The position numbers were made by a program, and so were the translations under genes. A DNA stretch of 64,000 nucleotides from Bacillus sonorensis NBRC 101234 = KCTC 13918 (GTDB lineage: Bacteria > Bacillota > Bacilli > Bacillales > Bacillaceae), in the NCBI RefSeq assembly GCF_001592005.1, contig NZ_BCVZ01000003.1, positions 248,001-312,000 of the forward strand. Reading direction: 5' to 3'. Shown one piece after another: positions 55,001 to 62,454 of this stretch (the first letter of the stretch is position 1; every line of letters starts with the position of its first letter). The notes below the pieces were generated by a model. That model was not told where the DNA came from, made no database searches, and worked only from the letters and a program-made list of their open reading frames with translations.

Positions 55001-58000
55001 CACCGATCAGCTTTTTCCTCAGAGCCGGACCTGTACGACAGGCGGAATGACGCGTCTTCAAGCACCTGCTGCACCGGCTCCCCTTCCAGAAGGATGAAAC
55101 GAGTGCGAAGCGATTCATGCCTTGCGATCACCCCGTTGAACGCCTGTTCAAGCCGGGTTCGGTCGAGGCGTCCCGTTATCATCAAAACCTCTGGCATATG
55201 ATACACCGTTGATTCCCGGTCCATCTGCTGCAGGACATACATTCTTTTCTGTGCTGAAGAAAGAGCGTAAGCCTGCTGTTTTGGTGCTGCTTCAATTTCG
55301 GCAAATGGAGAGGCACCTTTGTGTGCATCAATCCATGCCCCGAGTCCCCTAATCGTCGGAAAACGGAATAGCTGCCGCAGCGGCACCTCTGTTCTGAATT
55401 CTTTGTGGATTCGCCAGATCAGCGTCATTGCCTTTAGCGAATGGCCTCCTAGTTCGAAGAAATCCTCATCGGCTCCAATTCTCTTTAGGCCGAGCGTCTC
55501 TTGCCAAAGAACGGCTAAGAGCTCTTCCGTTGCCGTGTCAGGCTTGACATACGAGTCAACAGAGGCAATACGTTCAGGCTCCGGCAGTGCCCGGCGGTCC
55601 AGCTTCCCGTTTGATGTCAGAGGCATGGATTGAAGTTCCGTAAAGAAAGACGGTACCATGTAAGGCGGGAGCGCCGCTGCTACATGTGCGCGCAATTCGT
55701 TTTTCTCAATCGTCTGCTTCGCTGTAAAATATGCGCACAGCGTTTTGTCTCCACTGCCGTCTTCCCTCGCGATCACGACGGCTTCCTTGACCGCTTCATG
55801 CTTTAAAAGCTGATATTCGATTTCATCCAATTCGATCCGATAGCCGCGGATTTTTACTTGATGGTCGATTCTCCCTAAATATTCAAGATTTCCACCAGGC
55901 AGCCATCTGACGAGATCTCCCGTCTTATACATGCGTTCACCAGGGGCAAACGGATTGGATACAAAGTTCTCAGACGTCAGGTCCGGACGATTCCAGTAGC
56001 CTCGGCCGACTCCGGCTCCGCCGATATAAAGCTCTCCGGGAATGCCGATCGGCTGCAATTGCCGTTTTCCATCTGTAACATACAGCTGAACATTGGAAAG
56101 TGGTTTTCCGATCGGCGCATGTCCTGATGTCGACAAGCGTCCTTCAGCCGTTTCACCGCTTATTTCATAATAGCTGGCATCAATGCACGCTTCTGTTACC
56201 CCATAGGAGTTTATGATGTTCATACGTGATCCAAATGTCTTTTGAAGGTGATCGAAATCGGCTGACGGACAGCTGTCTGAGCCAAGGATCAGCCGGTTGA
56301 GCGCTCCTGTGTCCAGCTGGTTGTCTTCTATATATTGCATAAGCGACAATGCCAAGGCAGGAGTGGTTTCAAGCATGTGAATATCATGCGTGATCAGGAG
56401 CTGATAAACAGCTGCCGGTTCCAGCCTGGATTCGTTCGGACATATCACCAGTTTTCCTCCATGAGCGAGCGCCCTGATCAAGTCACCGGCAAACACGTCA
56501 AATGAAAAGCTGGCCATTTGCAGCACATTAGCAGTTTCTTTATCAAGCCCATATGCTTTACGCCATGCATGGGCCATGCTTTGAAGGCTGCCGTGTTCGA
56601 TCATGACTCCTTTTGGCCGGCCCGTCGTTCCTGATGTGAACATCACATATGCCAAATGCTCCTGTTTTGTGACAGAATCAAGGTTTTCTTCCTGCTGACG
56701 ACTGATCTGTACGGACTGAAAATCAATGACTTCCCCTCTAAAAGAAATTCGTTCCACAAGCGCCTGATGAGTGATGACAAGCTTTGCACCGCTTTCGTCA
56801 AGCATGTACTGAATCCGGTCAGAAGGATACTCCGGATCGATCGGCACATATGCGCCGCCCGCTTTCCATACTCCGAGCACGCCAACCGCCATGTCTACAG
56901 AGCGGTCGGCAAGAAGCCCTACGAGTTCACCCGGCTTTACCCCTTTGCCTCTCAGCATCCGGGCCAGCTTGTTTGCCCGTTCGTTCAGCTCCCGATATGT
57001 AAGCCGCTCCTCCTTGAACGCCACTGCGACTTGATCCGGACATCGTTCCGCTTGTTCTTCGAATAACTGATGAACAGTTTTACAATCCGGTTGTGCCACC
57101 TTTTTTCCATTAAATGCGGTCAGCAGCTGTCGTTTTTCTGCTTCTGTCAGCAGTTCAATCTCACCAAGCAAGAGGTCAGGATTGTCCGCTACCTGTTCAA
57201 GGAGCTTCAGCCAGTGGCCCGTCCAGCGAAGTATGGTCTCCCGCTCAAACAGCTCTGTGCTGTACTCCCATGTGAATATCAGCTTGCCGCTCTTTTCCTC
57301 GGCCTGAAGGGTCAGGTCAAATTTGGCGATCGGGTGTTTTTGTTCGTAAGGATGAAGGGTCACCTCGTCTATTTCGAGCTCAACGCCACCCGCATTCTGC
57401 AGGACGAACAATGTGTTAAATACCGGATTACGGTTCACATCGCGAGGCACCCCGAGCCTATCAACAAGCGCCTCGAATGGAACCTCCTGGTGTTCATAAG
57501 CTTCGAGCGCCGTTTTCTTGATTTCCTCGGCAAACGTTCGAAATGTTTTATTTGACTGCGGATATCCCCGCAGCGGTAAGGTGTTTACAAACATGCCGGC
57601 GATGTTTTCAAGAGCGGCGTGCTGGCGTCCAGCTATCGGCGATCCGACGATGATGTCCTCCTGACCGCTGTAACGCGACAGCAATGTTTGATATGCGGCC
57701 AAAAGCACCATGAACAGCGTTGTTCCGGTTTCCTGCGCAAGTTCCTTGAGTTTTTCGTTCAGCCGTGCACCAGCAGATATTTCCAAGATATCCCCTGCAA
57801 AGCTCTGTATCTGCGGACGCGGCTTGTCAGCAGGCAGCTGCAGCACCGGTAGTTCACCGGAAAGCTGTTTCAGCCAGTATGCTTCCTGCTCCCTGTACAC
57901 TTCGCTTTCCAAACGGGCATTTTGCCAGACGGCAAAATCTTTGTACTGGATCGTAAGCGGCGGGAGCTCCTCTCCGCGGTACAGGCGGCTGAACTCATTG

Positions 58001-61000
58001 ATCAACAGGCTTGCCGTTACACCGTCAGAAATGATATGGTGCATGTCTACCGCCAGAACATGCCGACCGTCCTCCAGTTTCATGACCCCGGCCCGGAACA
58101 GCGGAGCCCTGCTTATATCAAACGGCCGTACGAAAGTCTGAACCCATTGTTGGGCCTCTGTTTTTGTTCCATTAAAATATGGCACTTCAACACTTACTTG
58201 CTCCATTACTTGTTGTACCGGTGCTCCGTCAACGATATCGAAGCGTGTACGGAGTGATTCATGCCGGGCAACAAGGCTTTGAAACGCCCGTTCTAATCGA
58301 GCGCGATCTAATGGACCTTCTGCCAGAAATACGGCCGGCATATTGTAGACCGTTGCCTCGGGGTCCATTTGCTGGAGGAAGTACATCCGTTTTTGTGCTG
58401 ATGAGACCGGATACGTCTCCATTGACGGAGCCGGTTTGATCTCTGCGTACCGCGAAGTTCTTCCGTTCGCCTCAATCCATGCGGCCATTTCCCTGACCGT
58501 AGGATGAAAAAATAACGCCCGCAGCGGTACTTCAGTTCCTAATGCACGATGAATACGCGACACAAGAGTCATCGCCTTCAATGAATGTCCCCCGAGTTCA
58601 AAAAAGTCATCTGCGGCCCCGACCCGTTCCAATCCGAGCACTTCCTGCCAGAGAACGGCCAAGACCGACTCTGTCTCGGTCGCCGGTCTTATATTGGCTG
58701 ATGCAGATACACGGACAGGCTTCGGCAGAGCTTTCCGGTCCAGTTTGCCGTTTGGCGTCAGCGGCATCTGATCGAGCTCGATATAAAATGAAGGCACCAT
58801 GTAGGAAGGCAGCGCCTCCCCGATAAACGTTCGCAGTTCATCTGATGATAGCGGCTGATGACCGACATAATAAGCACACAATGCTTTATCCCCGCCGGCT
58901 TCTTCCTGCGCGGTGACGACAGCTTCTTTCACTCCCTGGTGCGCCAGCAGCCGATGCTCAATTTCTCCCAATTCAATGCGATAGCCGCGGATTTTGACTT
59001 GGTGGTCGATCCGTCCCAAATATTCGATATTTCCGTCTGAAAGCCAGCGGGCAAGGTCTCCCGTCTTGTACATCCTTTCCCCCGGAATGAACGGATGCTC
59101 TAAGAATTTCTCCGCCGTGAGCTTTGGCTGATGTAAATAGCCCCGGGCCAGTCCGGCTCCGCTGATGCACAGTTCCCCCGGGATCCCGATCGGCTGAAGC
59201 ATGCCATGGGGGCCTGTGACAAACAATTGCAGATTATCGATCGGTTTTCCAATCGGCACTTTTGAAAGACGCTCCGCTTGCGGGCAATCGTAATAGCTCA
59301 CATCAACGGTCGCTTCTGTCGGTCCGTACAGATTGATGAGACTGGCCCCGGTTTTACGGGAAATGAGGCGCTGAAACCGTTCTGCGAGCTTCGCCGACAA
59401 AGCTTCACCGCTCGCAAATACCCGCCGGATGCTCCTGATATATTCAAACCGATCTCCATCCTCCAACGCATCCAAAAAGGCGGATAACATTGACGGGACG
59501 AAATGCAGCGTGGTGATGCCGTACCGTTTAATCGTCTGAAGCAGGACTTCCGGATCTTTTTCTCCTCCAGGCGGCAGGAAGCAAACCTTTGCACCGGCCT
59601 CTCCCCACCACAGCAGTTCCCATACGGAAACATCAAAGCTGAATGGCGTTTTTTGTAAAATCACATCATCCTGATGAAGCGGGTACTGTTTTTGCATCCA
59701 ATACAAACGATTAACGACTGAATGATGTTCAACCATGACGCCCTTTGGTTTGCCGGTTGATCCCGATGTATAAATCACGTATGCCAAGTCATCAGGTCCG
59801 GCTGCTGCCGGCAGATTGGGCTCCATTTGCTGAAGCTCGGCTCCTTCATTTAATATGACAGCATCTCCGCTAAACGAAATGTGCCCTCCCCGCTCTGGCT
59901 GTCTCACAAGCCATCGGGCTCCACTGTCAGCAAGCATGTATCTGATTCGTTCTTCCGGATAGTCAGGGTCAATCGGAAGATATGCGCCGCCTGCCTTCAA
60001 AATGCCAAGTATACCTACCATCATCTCGGCCGAACGCTCCAGCATTAAACCTACGATATGATCCGGCCGGACGCCTTTATCGCGCAGTATGCGCGCCAAC
60101 CGGTTCGCTCTGGCATTGAGCTCCCGATATGTCAGCTGTCTGTCTGCAATCAGCACAGCCGTACGGTCCGGCGTCCGTTCAGCCTGTTCTTCAAACAGCT
60201 GATGGAGCGTTTTCGTCTTTGGATAGTCCGCTTTCGTATCATTGAACGAGACGAGGAGGATCTGTTTTTCCGCCGCCGGGAGCAGATCGATATCGCCAAG
60301 CTTGATATCAGGTTTTTCCGCCACCTGTGCCAAAAGCTGCAGCCAGTGATCCGCCCAGCGGCAGATCGTCTCCCGCTCGAACAGTCCGCGATGATATTCA
60401 AATTGGAATGTCACTCCTGACGGATCGTTCCCGACTCTCAGCAGAAGGTCAAATGTCCGCGCTTCATCTAATTCTAAAGAAGGTGCTGCCTGACTCAGTT
60501 CACCGCAGGATGCGTCTTGCCGGACAATGAGTACGTTAAAAATAGAGTCGGCATTCATCCCCAGCTTCTCTGCAACGGGCTCAATCGGAAATTCCCGATG
60601 CCTAAATGCAGCCTCCGCGATATCCGCCATCTCTTTTAGAAACGCTGCAAACGTTTTTTCACTCTTCGGGTGCCCGCGGAGCGCCACTGTGACCGCAGCC
60701 CGATTTGAGTCCTTGAGATCCTGAGCCGGCGAGCCCACAATGATGTCATCCTGTCCGCTGTAGCGGGACAGCAATGTCTGAAAAGCAGCCATCAGCACCG
60801 TATATAACGTTGTCCCGTGTTCACTTGCCAGCTGTTCGAGCTTCTGCTTGAATGCCGCCCCGGCCCTGATTTCTGCCGTATCTCCCACAAAGCCTTGCAC
60901 CGGACGCGGGTGATCTGCCGGCAGTTGCAGGATGGGCGGTTCTCCAGCCAGCTGTTTCAGCCAAAAGGCTTGGTGTCGCAGCTTAGCATTCTCTCTTTTT

Positions 61001-62454
61001 TCTTCTTCGCTCATCAGGCCTTCTATATCAAAATCCATGATCCGCTGAGCCGGATTTGATGCAAGACTTTCGAGCAAAGCGGAATATTGCAATGCCATTC
61101 TTTCGATCCGGTCTCTAGAAAAAAGGTCTGTATTATACTCAAAATGACAAAGCATGGATTCAGGCTTTTCATAGATTTCAAGAGACAGATCGTATTTGGA
61201 TCTCCCGGTGTCAACATGCATATACTCGAGCTCCAATTCAGACAGCCTGATGTCCGGCATAAATTGGTGCAGCGCAAACATCATCTGAAACAAAGGACTG
61301 CGGCGGAATGAACGATCGGGCTGCAACCGGGCTACCAACTGATCAAAAGGAACATCTTGATTGGATAAAGCGTTCCATGCTTCTTCACGGACTTTGTTCA
61401 ACAGCGTTTGAAAACTCGGATTGCCGGAAAGGTCTGACCGGATCACAAGCATATTAATAAAAACCCCGATCATGCCTTCCAATTCCTTTCGGTTTCGTCC
61501 GTGAACCGGAGTCCCTATGGCCACATCCTCCTGATAGGTGTGGCGGAAAAGCAATACCTTGAAAGCAGACAATAGAACAGCGAACAGTGTAGCGCCTTCA
61601 TTGCGGCTCAATGTTTTGAGAGACGCATAGAGCGGTTTCGGTATCGTCAGCATGAAGCTTGAACCTGCATAGGTTGGGACATCGGGACGGGGACGATCGC
61701 CCGGAAGTTCCAGCACCGGCACATTTCGAAGCTTGTCTTCCCAGTATTCGTACTGTTTTTTTAGACGATCTTCCTCAATGGTTTGACGCTGCCAGCTGGA
61801 AAAGTCGGCATATTGGACCTCCGGTTCGGGCAGAACGGCAAAGTTCCCGGTAAGGAAGCCGTCGTAAAATGTCAGCATTTCTTGCATAAACACTTGTAAA
61901 GACCAGCCGTCAAAAATCGTATGATGCATGTTTAAAAGCAAAATATGGTCTTTTTCGCTCAAGCAGAACAGTATGGCACGCCAAGGAACTTCGTTCAAGT
62001 CAAATGGTTTGAGAATCTCTTCCTGCAGGCGGCGCCTGCTTTCCACCTCCCGTTCGCTTTTGCTTAAATGGCGACAATCGATGACCTCTAAGGTTATCGA
62101 GAAAAACGGTAATACCCGTTGGACCGGCTCACCATTCTCCCCTTTCGAAAAGCAGGTTCTGAGAATGTCATGCCGCTTGCACATTTCATCAAGGCTTTTT
62201 TGAAGCAAAGAGCGGTGCAATACACCTGTCAGTCGAAAACAGCTTGGCACATTGTAGAAGGAATTGCCCGTCTCCATCTCGTTTAACAACCACAAGCGCT
62301 GCTGTGGAAAAGAAAGCGGAAACTTATTTGATCCGCGTGGCTGAACCGGAATAGAAGATCCCTGTTCAGCACGCGCTTTCTTTTTCAGCAGGTCAATCAC
62401 AAGGGCTTTATGATCTGATGAAAGTTTTTCGAACTTATGTTTAAAGTCATTCAC
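52066..62454 (-). CDS. NRPS, modules 1-3 (Ser, Orn, Phe) with duplicated partial C domain
   Basis: The 3462-residue protein starts with a C domain (45-470; MHHTIFDG at 176-183) that takes the acyl chain from the PKS carrier. A partial second C domain follows (about 497-735), without the HHxxxDG half, then A1-T1, C2-A2-T2 and C3-A3-T3. Pocket residues: A1 D-V-W-H-F-S-L-V-D (Ser); A2 D-V-G-E-I-G-S-I-D (Orn, with its typical SYGVTEA); A3 D-A-W-T-I-A-A-V-C (Phe, as in GrsA/TycA). The C-terminal tail after T3 (MTPENRRLFFKNEREHIVND) may be a docking element for the next protein. The start GTG 62454 overlaps the PKS stop (GTGA), with GGGGAGG upstream. Confidence 0.95.
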   Translation of the reverse strand: MNDFKHKFEKLSSDHKALVIDLLKKKARAEQGSSIPVQPRGSNKFPLSFPQQRLWLLNEMETGNSFYNVPSCFRLTGVLHRSLLQKSLDEMCKRHDILRTCFSKGENGEPVQRVLPFFSITLEVIDCRHLSKSEREVESRRRLQEEILKPFDLNEVPWRAILFCLSEKDHILLLNMHHTIFDGWSLQVFMQEMLTFYDGFLTGNFAVLPEPEVQYADFSSWQRQTIEEDRLKKQYEYWEDKLRNVPVLELPGDRPRPDVPTYAGSSFMLTIPKPLYASLKTLSRNEGATLFAVLLSAFKVLLFRHTYQEDVAIGTPVHGRNRKELEGMIGVFINMLVIRSDLSGNPSFQTLLNKVREEAWNALSNQDVPFDQLVARLQPDRSFRRSPLFQMMFALHQFMPDIRLSELELEYMHVDTGRSKYDLSLEIYEKPESMLCHFEYNTDLFSRDRIERMALQYSALLESLASNPAQRIMDFDIEGLMSEEEKRENAKLRHQAFWLKQLAGEPPILQLPADHPRPVQGFVGDTAEIRAGAAFKQKLEQLASEHGTTLYTVLMAAFQTLLSRYSGQDDIIVGSPAQDLKDSNRAAVTVALRGHPKSEKTFAAFLKEMADIAEAAFRHREFPIEPVAEKLGMNADSIFNVLIVRQDASCGELSQAAPSLELDEARTFDLLLRVGNDPSGVTFQFEYHRGLFERETICRWADHWLQLLAQVAEKPDIKLGDIDLLPAAEKQILLVSFNDTKADYPKTKTLHQLFEEQAERTPDRTAVLIADRQLTYRELNARANRLARILRDKGVRPDHIVGLMLERSAEMMVGILGILKAGGAYLPIDPDYPEERIRYMLADSGARWLVRQPERGGHISFSGDAVILNEGAELQQMEPNLPAAAGPDDLAYVIYTSGSTGKPKGVMVEHHSVVNRLYWMQKQYPLHQDDVILQKTPFSFDVSVWELLWWGEAGAKVCFLPPGGEKDPEVLLQTIKRYGITTLHFVPSMLSAFLDALEDGDRFEYIRSIRRVFASGEALSAKLAERFQRLISRKTGASLINLYGPTEATVDVSYYDCPQAERLSKVPIGKPIDNLQLFVTGPHGMLQPIGIPGELCISGAGLARGYLHQPKLTAEKFLEHPFIPGERMYKTGDLARWLSDGNIEYLGRIDHQVKIRGYRIELGEIEHRLLAHQGVKEAVVTAQEEAGGDKALCAYYVGHQPLSSDELRTFIGEALPSYMVPSFYIELDQMPLTPNGKLDRKALPKPVRVSASANIRPATETESVLAVLWQEVLGLERVGAADDFFELGGHSLKAMTLVSRIHRALGTEVPLRALFFHPTVREMAAWIEANGRTSRYAEIKPAPSMETYPVSSAQKRMYFLQQMDPEATVYNMPAVFLAEGPLDRARLERAFQSLVARHESLRTRFDIVDGAPVQQVMEQVSVEVPYFNGTKTEAQQWVQTFVRPFDISRAPLFRAGVMKLEDGRHVLAVDMHHIISDGVTASLLINEFSRLYRGEELPPLTIQYKDFAVWQNARLESEVYREQEAYWLKQLSGELPVLQLPADKPRPQIQSFAGDILEISAGARLNEKLKELAQETGTTLFMVLLAAYQTLLSRYSGQEDIIVGSPIAGRQHAALENIAGMFVNTLPLRGYPQSNKTFRTFAEEIKKTALEAYEHQEVPFEALVDRLGVPRDVNRNPVFNTLFVLQNAGGVELEIDEVTLHPYEQKHPIAKFDLTLQAEEKSGKLIFTWEYSTELFERETILRWTGHWLKLLEQVADNPDLLLGEIELLTEAEKRQLLTAFNGKKVAQPDCKTVHQLFEEQAERCPDQVAVAFKEERLTYRELNERANKLARMLRGKGVKPGELVGLLADRSVDMAVGVLGVWKAGGAYVPIDPEYPSDRIQYMLDESGAKLVITHQALVERISFRGEVIDFQSVQISRQQEENLDSVTKQEHLAYVMFTSGTTGRPKGVMIEHGSLQSMAHAWRKAYGLDKETANVLQMASFSFDVFAGDLIRALAHGGKLVICPNESRLEPAAVYQLLITHDIHMLETTPALALSLMQYIEDNQLDTGALNRLILGSDSCPSADFDHLQKTFGSRMNIINSYGVTEACIDASYYEISGETAEGRLSTSGHAPIGKPLSNVQLYVTDGKRQLQPIGIPGELYIGGAGVGRGYWNRPDLTSENFVSNPFAPGERMYKTGDLVRWLPGGNLEYLGRIDHQVKIRGYRIELDEIEYQLLKHEAVKEAVVIAREDGSGDKTLCAYFTAKQTIEKNELRAHVAAALPPYMVPSFFTELQSMPLTSNGKLDRRALPEPERIASVDSYVKPDTATEELLAVLWQETLGLKRIGADEDFFELGGHSLKAMTLIWRIHKEFRTEVPLRQLFRFPTIRGLGAWIDAHKGASPFAEIEAAPKQQAYALSSAQKRMYVLQQMDRESTVYHMPEVLMITGRLDRTRLEQAFNGVIARHESLRTRFILLEGEPVQQVLEDASFRLSYRSGSEEKADRWLRSFVRPFDLSEAPLLRAEVMTLSDNRHLLAIDIHHIIADGITVSLLINELGMLYNGAQLQPLKLHYKDYAVWQNKRMQTEDYRKQEAYWLEKLSGELPLLELPADKPRPALQSFAGDTVEATADLKLKRKLDQLAAESGSTLYMVLLSAYQALLARYSGQDDIIVGSPIAGRQHSGLENIAGMFVNTLALRGHPHGDKTFKQFIQEIKETALGAFERQEVQFEALVDKLGVRREINRNPVFDTMFVMQNTENAELVLDGLSLDSYKKVYQTAKFDLTLQAEEQADGLTFTWEYSTALFERATVERWTGHWLRLLEQVADDPFIRIKEIDLLTEAEKRQLLVTFNDTTTDDLKTRTIHQLFEEQVKQSPDHVALVFRDRQMTYRELNDRANRLARTLRAEGMKADQLVGLMVDRSLEMVIGMLGILKAGGAYVPIDPEYPQERILYMIEDSGIKLLLLQRHLQKRAPFSGTTIVLDEEKTYSQDGSDLEPVSGPQHTAYVIYTSGTTGKPKGVVVEHRGLCNLTLLFKSRMSVSQEDKIVQFASLSFDASCWEIAMSLLCGAALYIPDQSVILDHRLFERFLYDNNITIATLPPGYAAHLEPERVPALRKLITAGSAPSVELVKRWENQVIYYNAYGPTESSVCSLIWKGGHSVAGRSVPIGSPIDHHAVYIVDHNNQLLPIGAAGELCIAGEGLARGYLHRPDLTAEKFVANPFSPGEKMYKTGDLARWLPDGNIEYLGRIDHQVKIRGYRIEIEEVEHRLLSHEAVREAAVIAKEDAGGAKSLCAYYVAKQPVGLHELRSHIAAMLPSYMVPEFFMELQQMPLTRNGKLDRQALPEPDRAAASAVYIKPATETEARLAALWQDVLGAERVGAADHFFELGGHSLNAMTLISRIQRDLDIDISMKELFRYPTIRELADRIDSAGHSIHQYTKYLDKMTPENRRLFFKNEREHIVNDIGTAGYDRLYASYVGTPDRS
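60250..60966 (-). other. Amputated condensation domain in module 1
   Basis: About 240 residues between the full C domain and A1 match only the C-terminal half of a C domain, from HQAFWLKQLAGEPPILQLPA through SRYSGQDDIIVGSP. The segment that normally reads IAGRPH..GMFVNT is replaced by AQDLKDSNRAAV. The N-terminal half with the catalytic HHxxxDG is absent. Confidence 0.85.

Noticed and set aside
38500..62000. Many long plus-strand frames opposite the NRPS genes
   Set aside because: They follow the codon bias of the NRPS strand and show no independent motifs; antisense shadows.
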